From Balanoglossus misakiensis (lineage: Eukaryota; Hemichordata), in assembly GCA_040954595.2 (NCBI GenBank), contig CM082585.2:5580001-5644000 (forward strand): DNA of 64,000 bases, in the 5' to 3' direction. Below, in pieces: positions 40,151 to 51,410 of the stretch (positions are counted from its first letter, which is position 1; each line of letters starts with the position of its first letter). Made by a program: the position numbers and the translations under genes. The notes beneath the pieces are model-generated. The model was not told the DNA's origin, did no database searches, and saw only the letters and a program-made list of their open reading frames with translations.

Positions 40151-41097
40151 ACTACTTCCGCTTCGCGAAAGTTCATACGCCGGACTATTTTCTTACAGTG
40201 TCACGCCGAAATCAAACATTGCCAAAAGATGGACGTTTTAAGCGTCAATACGCTATTATATCAAATAATAACTGTTTTGCATTTAATATCTTTCTATGAA
40301 CTTCTGTCAAATTACAGGGAGAGACCTGTTTTGTTGCAGCGGAAGAATTGTGCGTTTATTATTGCGCAAAGAGGTTTACCTATGACTTCACCATAGGGAA
40401 ATTTCTTTGATCACATGACATTTGCCACAACTTCAGGATAGTCTATGGACTGTCTCGTCGACAGATGGTCAACCGGGGTTAGACTGGGTCTTTTGTTTTT
40501 GGCCCGCTAACAAACCTGCTGACTAGACACTTACAATAAAGACAAGATCAATACATGACGTAACTTTTCAGCTTGGATGGGGAAACTTAATTTTAATACC
40601 GTGTATGTAACGTGTGAACGTTGTACATATGGTGTGGCGTGCAGCATGGATATCACCAGGTGTGCAACCAGATGTGCATTCGTGACGTGTGTGTAGGCAG
40701 TAGGACTAGGAACATGTTTTAATTAAAATTTGCTTTAAATTCATGCCTAAAAAGATACTAATAGGCCTGTGTGATGTAAACTGGTATTGTATAAAGTAGG
40801 CCTAACCGTTGGTAACAAGGGCAGTCGTACGATTTTTTGTTGGTTGTAAAAAGCATTTTTTACATGATTGAAGGAAAGTAAATTTTATCAGCGTCTTGTT
40901 ACACCCATACATGCACTAAACTTTTTATTTTCGACCATAAATCTTCCAGCCCCTCCCCAAATATTGTGCTATTACGCCCTCAACGAGATGTATGGGCGAT
41001 TCATCAACTGCATACATGACAGAGATATGCAACAATAGATTGACGTCATAGCCTTAGTCATAGACATAAGTACCTTATTTTTACCTGCGTCAGGTAG

Positions 41098-41335
41098 GTT
41101 GAGCCGCGGCCGAGTGGATCTGATCTCTAGAGCCTGAAGCTACTGATTCTAGCCCTGTACGCACTAATCGATCTACCCCGTCGATGGTGTATGGGCACTC
41201 CGCTTGGTTAAATCGACACTCAACCTTTTTCCCACTTTCTTTTTCCCCTTCTTTCTTTATTTTAACCTTCCTATCACCTTCTTACGCCTGTAAATTTCCG
41301 ATATTTTTCTTTTCGTTTCTTTTTTTTTTGCTCGA
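41098..41335 (+). mobile_element. tRNA-derived SINE-like element, copy 1
   Basis: It starts GTTGAGCCGCGGCCGAGTGG, which contains a box-A-like GGCCGAGTGG as in tRNA-Ser/Leu. GATTCTAGCCC follows at a box-B-like spacing. The body shares GGTTAAATCGACACTC with copy 2 and ends in a pyrimidine/T-rich tail. It does not fold as an intact tRNA by eye. The end is approximate. Confidence 0.6.
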
Positions 41336-41984
41336 CCGCATGGGGCCTTTGCTGAGCGAGAATAGAAAGTCACCGACGCGCCCCAGACGTGTGTCGGCTA
41401 CATAGAGAACGCGTAGACGTTTTTCGGTATGATGGGGTGGGCGATAGGTCGGTGCATGGGAGTTAAATACGACATCAATGCTATTTCAAGTAAACTTGAA
41501 ATATTAGCTTAAACTTTTAAAAAGTGCTTGTCAACGTTTTTCCTCAGCTGTGAGTGTATGGTTGTTATTTTCATTTACTCTATTAGTCAATAATGAAATA
41601 AGTTGAATCATTCTGTACGTGCGCATAATGACATATTTATTGTACATTTTTACGAACATCATGTAATCGAAGCAAGCTAGATTTATAGTTACCAGTAAGC
41701 GGAGAGTTACGGCCGTCATTTTCAGAACAAGAAATGACATCACACTACTTTAACGAGAGAGAAAAAACATTCTCAACACATCAAATTTATTTTAAAAGTT
41801 AATGCGACAATTACATATATTAGGGCCTACACAAATAATTTTGCTTCACAGACTGTCTACCGTTACATTGATTGTAACTCTACTGGTATACAGAGACGGA
41901 CGTGCTAGCAATACGTACAGTCCCAATTGAAATTGACGATGAACGAAATCAATATAGGATAGAATTAAAGAAAAGAAGGAAACC

Positions 41985-42140
41985 AATGTCTTTATTATAC
42001 AAATCTAAAAAGGTACAAGGCAGCAAAAAAATAAAAAAAATATAAGCGAGTGTCGAATTAACCGAAGTGGCGCATAAACCCTAAGGTTTGTTCATAAGCT
42101 TTAGGCTCTTTTGAACATAGACCACTCGGCCACGGCTCAC
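41985..42140 (-). mobile_element. tRNA-derived SINE-like element, copy 2 (inverted)
   Basis: Read on the minus strand from 42140 it starts GTGAGCCGTGGCCGAGTGG, continues AGAGCCTAAAGCTTATG, and shares CGGTTAATTCGACACTC with copy 1. A T-rich stretch and ATAATAAAGACATTGG close it. Its middle is shorter than in copy 1. The two copies are 650 bp apart in opposite orientation. Confidence 0.6.
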
Positions 42141-43181
42141 ATAGTCAACAATGATCTGATTTTGACTATATATACCTTCGTCTACTGGCACACCTGAACC
42201 CGTCGTGTCATGTCAGCATATTTGCTGTTGAACGCCCGTTTCTATGCAGACGACCCTTGACGTCACTCCAAACAACCAGCTCTCCATTTTTCATTCTTTT
42301 CACCAAATTAAGTAGGTCAAGCTAGGCTAGGCGACCAATCCGACGGCCTGGATATTATACATGTACATGTATGATCGCGGTGCCTAGCTAGTACATTTTT
42401 ACCCGAATGCTAACTGTAAACAGTTATGCGTTACATGCAATGGTTTCTTCTTGTTCGTGCGAAGGCATCAGGGGAATCTATATTAAAACAAACTTCTGTC
42501 ACTTTATATGCGGACGTTTACATGTCTGTCCCTATTCTGCAATGTGCATTAAATTTATGTTAAATACAAGAAAATAAAAGAAGAAAGAAAAGAACAAAGG
42601 AAAGGAAAGAAACAAAACAAAAGGCGAGACAATGAAAGCTCGTCATTTGGTGGCGCCCTGCATTCCTGTTTTTCTGTCAATAAAATATGAATATACAATT
42701 TAGATAAGGTAGACGGAAGAAATTATGGTTCTTCTGTAAAAAACTGTGGTGTAAAAATAAGAGACTTCGGTGTTTTAATTAATTTATCAAAAATCGCAAG
42801 GCTTTCTCACTGTGTGTTATTCATCATTTGCTAGGGGGTAATGCTCCCCAGCGCAGGTAAAATAAGTCAATATTTTGGCAAAGATGGCCGATCGATTGAC
42901 AACTTTTCTGCTACGAGAGACGATCAAATCATTCTCGCAGAGTAGGGGGTGGTAATGTAGATAAACGAGTAAGTATATATTTCCTCAAGAGAAATTAGTT
43001 GGATGGCAAAAGCTGGGGCGTCATGTCACAAATGCAATGGCTTAGAAAAATCATGGTTTTCCGTTCTGAAGATCACTGACGCCAGTGTTAACTTCGTGCT
43101 GCTGCGGATCCGTAGCCCTACCACTTCCGGGAAGATAGCCCACGAACATTCTGTGTCCACATAGAGGTGATAAACCGAAAC

Positions 43182-46100
43182 ATGGCCACAAGCAGAAACA
43201 GTGACCCCTCTCTGCAAATGGACCACCCCAACTCGCCAAACATGACGCAGCCACCGATATCTGGCTCAGAGTGGGAGCAGGCAATTCAGGATGACTTCAA
43301 GGGGTTTACGTCCATGGTTGAGGGATCGCAGGAGACTTCTCACCAACTGGATGTGCAAGGAGTCACCAAAAGACACTGGGTTGACAACAGTGAGAGGTCC
43401 GAGTGCGTGAATCCAAACTGTAAGAAGAAATTCTCACTCACAGAAAGAAAACACCACTGCAGAAGGTAGAGTGATGGAGACTTTCAATTCATATTTTCCC
43501 ATTTCATGTTACTCTTGAAACTGGCACAAATATGTGTACATGTACTTTCTGATATGTAATATCATCATAATAGAGTGTCTGAATTGAATTTGAATATGCT
43601 AAAAGGATCTTTGTCACTTAGCAAAAATCAGAAGGACTTCTCAAAATCTTTCCATCATATACATCCCTAATAGCATATGTACTGGGAATTTCAATCTTGT
43701 GAGATAAACTGTTTCAGGAATGACATGCAATGCATTGTCCTGCTTATCGAGGATAGCAATGTGAAGACAAACTCCATGTATATTATTATTTTACAAATAT
43801 CTGTGGTTTCTTAGGTGTGGAGAGATCTACTGTTGGGATTGTACTTCATTTGAAAGAAGACTTTCAGTTTTAGCAGAACCAGACCCTGGGGGCAAACAAT
43901 ACAAGGTACAATTCATATCTTTCATGTATGGGTGCAATGATTCAAATCAAAATTCATAATTTTACTAACATGAAATATTGAGAATTGGATTGTTGACATA
44001 AAGTTTTTTGATAATATTTTTCTTGTCTAGCTGATATAAAACAAAGTCACTATTACAGTATTAGGGCGTTATATTGGGCCGTTCACACAGACAGCTTTCA
44101 TGTTGAGTTTAGATCTCGCTGATCATGCGTCTGCGTCACACTTTCACCGCCGTGGTTTGGTCCAACTCCGTTGTTTTCAATAGCAATCCAGGACTGTTGT
44201 ACTGGAAAATGGGGGTGAAAGCAGTAATGTTGTAAAGCCCTATTAACTGACATCTTATCCGCTTTCACCCACAGGTCTGTTTCAGATGTTTTGATCAAGG
44301 CCCACAAACAGTTGGCCAAGTATGTAGCCACACTGCTGGATTTCAACAATTCAGAAAAATCCCCAAGGTGACCAAAGAACAGGCGCCGTGCCTTGACCAC
44401 TACAAGTAAGGAATGATGGCTGTTTTTCACGTTTGTACCAAGCCTATAGGTTTGAATTGTCATCAGCATATTGTACTTGTGATGGTATACACCCTTACCA
44501 TAAGTTTAGCGCCTTCACACACAGCCATCATGAATTTGAACTCAAAGCGAGGTCAATGGGGAAAGTTCCAATCATATTAAGGGGATTACCCTATTGGCCT
44601 CAATTTGAGTTCAAATTCACGATGGCTGTGTGAGGGCGCTAAACTTAAGGAAAGGGTGTATTGGTGAGCTCCAATACTGCTTTTGATTTGAAAGTGGCTT
44701 TTAAGGATGTACGCGCAGAACATAAACCGGAAACACTGCGCGCCCGGTCTTTTCCCCATAGGATTACATTGATAATCGCCAGAAAACAAATTTCTACTAT
44801 AGTCATTTTCACGAAATTTTACACATAGCTCAGTCCAGCAAATATAAATTCATTGGTCAAATAAAATATAGGGGTCACCGCGCTCTTTTTTTAGATAAAT
44901 TGCGTTAAAAATTTTGCCCATAGACAAACCATTGGTGAAAAATGCTGAGTCAGCAGATTTCTTCTATTATCGACTAAATTCATGGCTCTGTATTTCAAAA
45001 ACAAGCGCGGTGACCCCTATATTTTATTACGAATTTTCATTATGTACATACAAACGGGAATAAAAAAATCCACAATTAAAAAAAAAGATAATACTTTCAA
45101 TTTTACTGAACGTACATCCTTAACAACTTACCGGTACAAATACAAGATATTTCTGTTATTCTGTCAATTTGCAGTCAGCCTTTGTACGTGAAATCCGAGT
45201 GTAAGAGACTAGTGGAAGGTTTCCAACAGAGCATCGGAAATTCCAAACTCAAATCGGCCATGAGTGAATTGATGAGTCCCGTTACATTTGTGCCCGAATG
45301 GCAGAAGTGCCAGAGATGGACTGTAAGTTGCATTTACAATCATTTCTCAAGTTTTATCTTCTGTGTGTCTTGTATGGGGTTGCTCCTTCGTTGGCTTTTT
45401 ACTTCAACACTGAGGGCAGTCTGTATTGAAAATCAAATCAGAGAAATCTATTTGATCGCAGATCTGAGTTGCTTCTAGTCTGATAACTATAATAATAAAA
45501 TGTGTTTTGATATTCATTCATATCTGTGATGTAGCCCTGGTGTCTGAAGTTCAGTACAGGTACCAAACGATAGCCTTCAAATAACTTGACCCATTTGTTG
45601 GATTAAGTGCCCTGGGTGTGAAGGTCTTGGTGCAGAAAGCCCAGCTTTCAAGAAAAGAAGGGTACATTGAACAGAAAGCTATGTAGACATGTTTAAATCT
45701 GGGCATTTGAACATACATGTACATGTACTTCAGAGAGTGGAACAAAAAAAAAAAAATAGTCAGCACACAGTACTACTGAAATATTTTTAGGATGCAACTT
45801 TTTGTTTTAAAGATGATGTTTTAATTCGGTTTTCCATAACTTGTTTGTTACAGCCCAAGAGTGCCACCGATGTTTGCCAGCGATGCAAGCAGCTGTTTGG
45901 TTGGATGAGTAAAAAATACAACTGCAAAATCTGCGGTTGCGTTGTGTGCACCTTGTGTTCGTCCACCGATTTGCTGCTGTTCATACCGGATGAGAATACC
46001 TGCCAAGTTCAAGAACCACAGTGGGCCATTATCAGGCTTATTGGGGTGAGTTTTTGCACGTTGGTTGTGTGCAGTAAAATTCCCTAAGCACCCAGTGGTG

Positions 46101-46693
46101 GTGGAGTACACTAGGGCTGGACATTTAGTAGTCTTGAGGTCTGGGACCAGTTGTTTTCTGTCAGTTCAAATCCTGATGAAGAAGGGCAGAAAATGTTCGA
46201 ATGCTAACTGACTGCAAATTGAAAACACTGATTCCAGGCCAAACAAGACTCTGTAAAGTAATTGTCTACATGTCAGAGATATCTGAGTAATTATTTATTG
46301 CTGTTTTCGTCTTTATTCTGTGTCTAATTGTGAACTGGTAAAAAAGGATGTTTTCTCAACTACCGGTAAAATGGAGAGTACATCATCTGAGAGATCAACT
46401 GGCAGCAAAATACCTGATCTTAGAGAAAAATAAACTTGTTTATTCTGTTGTTTTCTTAGTGCCCTGAAGTGGAACCAGATGTGCACCTCTACCTCCGCGT
46501 TTGCAACAACTGTAAACGACTCCTGCAGGAAGTCCAAATCCAGGAGGAGAAGACGGCGTGCAGAGCACAGCAACAAACAGAAGGCAACAACAATGAAGTC
46601 AATCTCAGCACAGACTATGTTTACAGGAAGATAGTGCCCATCCAGGAGAAAATAGACGCTCAGTTACCGGAGGTCAGAATCTACCCCCCTAAA

Positions 46694-46737
<44 letters not shown>

Positions 46738-48438
46738 CAAAAAAACAAACAAACAAACAAACAAAAACAAACAACAAAACAAAAACAAAAATGTGATTTT
46801 AACAACTGTTTTAGGTTAGCATCCCTAAAATCAAGTCTTCTACATCAGAAAATGTCAATTTTTTTTTCTTCTTTTGCCAGTACAAGAAATTAATAGACGG
46901 ACTGGAGATCGGACTGGGCTGTCCCCAATCACTGCCGAAGGTCAGAAGCAATACACAGATCTTGGCGAAAGCGCAGGTATGTAAAACACTTGGGTGAGCG
47001 CTGTAGTCCAAATATGGAACTGTGGTTCAGAATACGGGTTGAACATTTTCACATGTTTTGTTGGTCCCTTCTTCTGGATGATGTGCAGAACAGAGACTTA
47101 TGGATTGGACTCTGTCTGTCCGTTTGTCAGTCAGTCAGTCAGTCTGTCTGTCTGTCCATCTGTCTGTCTGACTGTGTGTGCATGCGTGTGTACACAGCTG
47201 GTACTTGGACATGCCTTGGACGATTTCATTCAAACTTGGTGCATGGACCATGTACTTTGACGTCATATGTACGTAAATTTATTGTTCTTCAAATCAAACT
47301 TTTCCTACTCTATAAAACAGCAGGGACTGCTAGTATGTCATTGACAATGACTTGTTTTCACGGAGATTTACATTTGCTGTATATAATTAAATTAAGTTAC
47401 TATTGTACCCTACTTAACCATTTCACCTATTTCCCTCTGTAGAGGTCCAACTTTACCATAGAAAACAACAGCTTTGGACCAAACCATGGTGCTGAAAGGG
47501 TTAAAGATGTTCTGTTTATTATTATCTAAACAGGGTGATCTGGCTGACCATTTTACATCCTTTGTCTTTGCTGTTATGAGTATTAAACACATTAAGGCTA
47601 AGACAAAAGCCCAACAGACTGTTGTCAGAAATCTCATGAAGGTGAGAGATCTTTTTTTCTGGCATTTATCATTTACCAGAAACTTTTTCTGGCTACTTCA
47701 GATTTTCTCTTGAAATTGTTGTTAATTTGAGTGAATGTTGTACAGAACAGATGAAATAAATTAATTTATGAATCATTCAAAATACATTGTAAGTTGATAA
47801 GGCCCTCAAAGGCAACTTCTGCCACTATTATTTTTGTCTCTTTTTGTACAAAATTGTGCGAGTAACAGTTACATGGGGAAAATGGCTTTTCCTGAATTAC
47901 CAAACCCAAAGCTCGTCCTTTTGATTCTTTTGGCTGCAGTGTAAGTTTGAATACTACCAGGACAACATGTACCTGTTTCGTCAGCTGAAGAAACGACTAG
48001 CCGCCGTCACACCCATGGAAGTCTTGGAAAGGATTCAACAGATAGTGCATAATAACGTGAGTAATTGGACGTAAAAATGTGGTTAATATGGACAGAGTAC
48101 TCAGAAAATCATGTACATAATGGAGACACTAATACACTGATTCTATACATGTATGTATGATGTGTATGCTTGTCCTATGAAGGATATTATTAATATGTAA
48201 TGTATTGTGTGGTTTATTTCCCTAGGCTATAAATGGTGCCTTTCTGGCTACAAGACAACTGGCGTACGAGTCACTTAATCTATGCATGAAGCACAAGTTG
48301 AATGAACAGATGGCTGCCAGCATTATGATCACATCGGAGGTAAGACTTTGTAGTATAACATGCGCTGAGATTTGTGTGTTGACGTGTTTGTGGATATTGG
48401 TGTGTGTGTGTGTGCCTGGTGTGTCTCTGTCTGCTGTC

Positions 48439-48485
<47 letters not shown>

Positions 48486-49148
48486 ATGTATGTATGTATG
48501 TATGTATGTATGTATGTATGTATGTATGTATGTATGTATGTATGTATGTCTGTCTGTCTGTCTGTCTGTCTGAGGCAAGATTGAAATTATCATACCTGTT
48601 TCACTGTTTAATAATAAGCAATTGTCATACCAGCTTCACGTTTAATGATAAGCGATTGTTTCTTTGCAGGTGATAATGAAGGAACTCAAGGCGAGTATTG
48701 AAGAGGAAGGAGAGAATTGGGCCAAGCATAAAGAAAAGGCAGAAACCTTCGTCAAAATGCAACTCAAAGGCAGTGTGAGTTTACTTTTCAAGTCTTCCTA
48801 TGTAATTCTGATCCAAAAACACAAATGATAACAATGAGTTTTTGTCTGAACATGACTTATAGCTGCCTTGTTCTACCTCTGTTTTTGTTTCAGGAGGGGG
48901 ATGGCAAGACCAGGCGATACATCAAGCCGTCAAAGACTGAAATCCATGCCAAGGGACCGGAATACCTGGAAAAATTTCTCCCCAATAGATGTGAGCATGT
49001 AATCAGCAAGATCATTCTTCAACTAAAGGCGAAGTCAATGGACAAGAAATTCCAACCGTCTAAAGAATCTCTGGGGAAACTGAGAGAAAAACTGAAGAGA
49101 ATTGTTGACTTAGAAGACTGGGATGATATAGAGGATGCCCACGGATAG
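43182..49148 (+). CDS. Tandem FYVE-type zinc-finger protein (rabenosyn/Vac1-like architecture)
   Basis: Probably a phosphatidylinositol 3-phosphate-binding endosomal protein; no named orthologue is assigned. Exons: 43182-43465, 43815-43905, 44275-44405, 45175-45322, 45854-46045, 46460-46672, 46881-46976, 47534-47641, 47940-48056, 48226-48339, 48670-48774, 48894-49148. All are GT/AG; 1854 nt give 617 residues. Finger 1 has ligands C75, C80, C93, C96, C101, C104, C127, C130 with the basic RKHHCR patch (89-94). Its first pair is C-x4-C instead of C-x2-C, and the upstream WxxD is WVDN. Finger 2 has C226, C229, C242, C245, C250, C253, C297, C300 with RVC before C297, but lacks the HHCR patch (SKKYNC instead), so lipid binding there is doubtful. 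The remainder (about 300-617) is predicted helical and ends in an acidic tail (DLEDWDDIED). The layout after finger 2 recalls rabenosyn-5. The start lies in GAAACATGG, and the ATG is supported by the continuous frame. Confidence 0.8.
44488..44660. repeat. foldback element, about 70-bp arms
   Basis: The left arm from TACACCCTTACCATAAGTTT (44488) pairs imperfectly with the right arm ending AACTTAAGGAAAGGGTGTA (44660). Shared core: TTTAGCGCCTTCACACACAG, and GAATTTGAACTCAAA against TTTGAGTTCAAATTC. The loop is about 25 bp. It is in intron 3 of the tandem-FYVE gene, 41 bp before another inverted-repeat element. Confidence 0.85.
44701..45123. mobile_element. 423-bp inverted-repeat element with TTAA ends
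   Basis: The ends are TTAAGGATGTACG and CGTACATCCTTAA, a perfect 13-bp inverted repeat including TTAA. A second inverted repeat lies inside: AAAATATAGGGGTCACCGCG near 44866 against CGCGGTGACCCCTATATTTT near 45006. No protein is coded. It lies in intron 3 of the tandem-FYVE gene. Confidence 0.8.
46696..46792. repeat. (CAA)n and A-rich simple repeat
   Basis: About 14 CAA units at 46696-46738, followed by A/C-rich low-complexity DNA with AAAC and CAAA tracts. It starts 24 bp after the exon 6 donor of the tandem-FYVE gene. Read in frame it would give poly-Gln, but the donor GTCAGA precedes it and exon 7 continues the conserved frame. Confidence 0.9.
47414..47504. mobile_element. about 90-bp TTAA-type MITE, copy 4 (FYVE gene intron)
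   Basis: Ends TTAACCATTTCACC and GTGCTGAAAGGGTTAA. The core GAGGTCCAACTTTACCATAG and TTTGGACCAAACCATGG is the reverse of the 2515 copy. It lies 29 bp before exon 8, so its right end may lie near the branch point. Confidence 0.75.
48406..48573. repeat. compound (TG)n-(TATG)n-(TCTG)n microsatellite
   Basis: TG-rich DNA from 48406, (TG)n at about 48444-48468, about 20 TATG units to about 48548, then seven TCTG units. It is in the FYVE-gene intron between exons 10 and 11. Long Cys/Val/Met and Thr/His/Ile ORFs here are translations of the repeat. Confidence 0.95.
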
Positions 49149-49680
49149 AGAATGTGTCTTCACGCCTGCTGATATTTCAACTTTGACCCTGCCATTAGTT
49201 TGTTTTCTCTTCCTTTCTCCAGTTTACTTAAAACTGACAGTGTGGTTGCCAACTACTTAAGTATACCGAGAGAATATCAAACTTCTATTCATATTTCTTT
49301 CTGAATTGTTAAAGCACTGCTAGCTCTCGAATCATGGGAAGAGTGTACCTGTGCAGGTTTAACCTACACAGATATCGGTAATTATCTTCCACTGAAGTGC
49401 ATAGGGGCTCTAAACAGTTGACCAAATAGCAATGATGTTCAGTGTTCTTCCAACATGGGCGGCTGCTCGTACATTTCGGCAAAACAATAGTATTTCTTTA
49501 ACATAACAATTATATTGTTATGTAATTTTATCCAGAGTCCCCAAAATCAACAATATGATGATATGACGGTCAGACTGTGGGAACACTTGGCAACAGTACT
49601 TTTAGTAGTTACTTATACAAACTTTTTATACTACACTTTGTGTATAAAAGCTGAACACCTCTTAATTATTTACATTTTAA

Positions 49681-49686
49681 AATAAA
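49681..49686 (+). promoter_or_regulatory. polyadenylation signal of the FYVE gene
   Basis: An exact AATAAA about 530 bp after the stop codon and just before the repeat element. The call rests on position. Confidence 0.4.
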
Positions 49687-49725
49687 ATTGTAAAGTTTTA
49701 GTCAACTCTAAAGCCAATATATTTA

Positions 49726-49771
49726 GGGTTTCGAGACCCTCTGGTCTCGAAACCCTCTTGAAATCGTGTTG

Positions 49772-49804
<33 letters not shown>

Positions 49805-51410
49805 CTTCTTCCCACTCTTAAAAACAGCCGCTATTCGAAGACCGTTGCACCCAATGACTTGAAATTTGGCTCATAGGTAAAACTCAAAGCAAGTAATTTT
49901 CTGATCATGTAACTATGGCAACAGGTCACATGACCTGGCAGCCATCTTGGATTGAAAGTTTAAAATTGATCTCGTTTGCATAAAAAATGACGAATCAAAA
50001 TTCTTTGAACAAACTTTGTGGACCATATGGCCAGGGTCCTATATGCAAAATTTCAATGTTCAAGTCTTTGCCGATTTTGAGGAGATGATTTTTAAAGCAT
50101 TATTTTTCATATTTTTCAAGACCATTGGACCCAGCCTTAGGCCTATACTTTCCATAGTTAAGCTATGGCCACCTAGGATCTTAGATTTATGCCCAATATC
50201 TCAACATCCGCTGGGCTGATCAACTTCAAATTTATTGTGCAGCTAGCCTACCTTCCAACAATCAGTTCCAACTGGAAAAAATAATATGAAAAATCGACCG
50301 ATTTTTTTATATTAATTTTTTTATGAAATCTATACCTATACGTATTCCACTATAGTTAAGCTATGGCCAAGTCGTTTTGTAGAATTCTGGTTGGTGCAAT
50401 AGTCCTATCGGCCAGTGTGCAGCATAGGACCACAAAAAGAAGCCAAATTAATTCAAGGGTCACCTGTGACACCTGCCTAACTCATTAATTATGTGCATAC
50501 CTAATTCGAGGCAAACCAATAGGGCTACAGGTCTGATTTTTGTTAGACATGGACCAGTATGGGGTCAAATTATCCCCCAAAATTTGGGGTGACCTTGAGT
50601 GACCTTTGACCTTCTTCCGCATATCTCGGCATCCAGAGCAGGTACAGCTTAGGTGTTTGGGTGGATGGTACCAAAATAAGAAGCCAAATTCAAGGGTCAC
50701 CTGTGACACCTGCCTAACTCATTAATTATGTGCATACCTAATTCCAGGCAAACCAATAGGGCTACAGGTCTGATTTTTGTTGGACATGAACCAGTATGGG
50801 GTCAAATTATCCCCCAAAATTTGGGGTGACCTTGGGTGACCTTTGACCTACTTCCTCATATCTCGGCATTTACAGCAGGTACAGCTTAGGTGTTTGGGTG
50901 GATGGTACCAAAATAAGAAGCCAAAATTTAGGGTCACCTGTGACACCTGCATAACTCATTAATTATGTGCAAACCTAATTCCAGCCAAACTAACAGGGCT
51001 ACAGGTCTTGTGTTTGTTGGATATGTACCACTAGGGGATCAAATTGTTTTGCCCAAATTTCGGGTGACCTTGGGTGACCTTTGACCTACTTCCGCATATC
51101 TCGGCATCCACAGCAGGTACAGCTTAGGTGTTTGGGAGGATGGTACCAAAATAAGTAGCCAAAATTTAGGACCACCTGTGACACCTGCCTAACTATGTGC
51201 ATAACTAAGTACACACGAACCAATAGGGCTAGATGTGTGGTTTTTATTGGACATGGACCAATATAGTGTCAAAATTTTCTGCTCATATTTAGGGTGACCT
51301 CACATGACGTTTGACCAACTTTCCCACATCCTCCACCCTGACTAATTAAATATGCACATATCTATCTCCAGGCGAACCAATAGGGCTAGCAGTGTCTCGA
51401 AACCCGCTTA
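49726..51410 (+). repeat. 1.7-kb repeat element with GGTCTCGAAACCC ends
   Basis: It opens with a perfect 13-bp hairpin, GGGTTTCGAGACC (49726-49738), CTCT loop, GGTCTCGAAACCC (49743-49755). Next come an (ATT)n tract (about 49776-49807), CTTCTTCCCACTC, and a non-coding body. It closes with GTCTCGAAACCC at 51394-51405. The second half is made of about four tandem units (listed separately). No ORF suggests a transposase. The boundaries assume that the shared GTCTCGAAACCC marks both ends. Confidence 0.65.
50440..51390 (+). repeat. four about 238-bp tandem units
   Basis: Units can be aligned on CACCTGTGACACCTGCCTAA, seen near 50461, 50698, 50936 (one change) and 51172, so the periods are about 235-240 bp. 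Other shared anchors are CCAATAGGGCTACAGGTCTG, CATATCTCGGCAT and GGTACAGCTTAGGTGTTTGG. Units 1-3 are very similar and the fourth is diverged. Each of the first three contains TGACCT-x4-TGACCT-x-TGACCT (50590-50612, 50827-50849, 51065-51087). Confidence 0.9.

Larger units (their letters stand above)
40400..43181. other. intergenic DNA between NCK and the FYVE gene
   Basis: No coding sequence was recognised. It contains two inverted tRNA-derived SINE-like copies (41098-41335 and 41985-42140) and A/T-rich DNA between them. The last 300 bp before 43182 would include the FYVE-gene promoter and 5'UTR; no TATA box was seen. Confidence 0.5.

Noticed and set aside
41098-41180. Functional tRNA gene
   Set aside because: Box-A- and box-B-like motifs are present, but no complete cloverleaf with an acceptor stem can be drawn. 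A second diverged copy with a shared non-tRNA body points to a SINE.
48222-48593. ORFs of Cys-Val and Thr-His repeats
   Set aside because: They are translations of the (TG)n/(TATG)n/(TCTG)n tract inside an intron of the tandem-FYVE gene.
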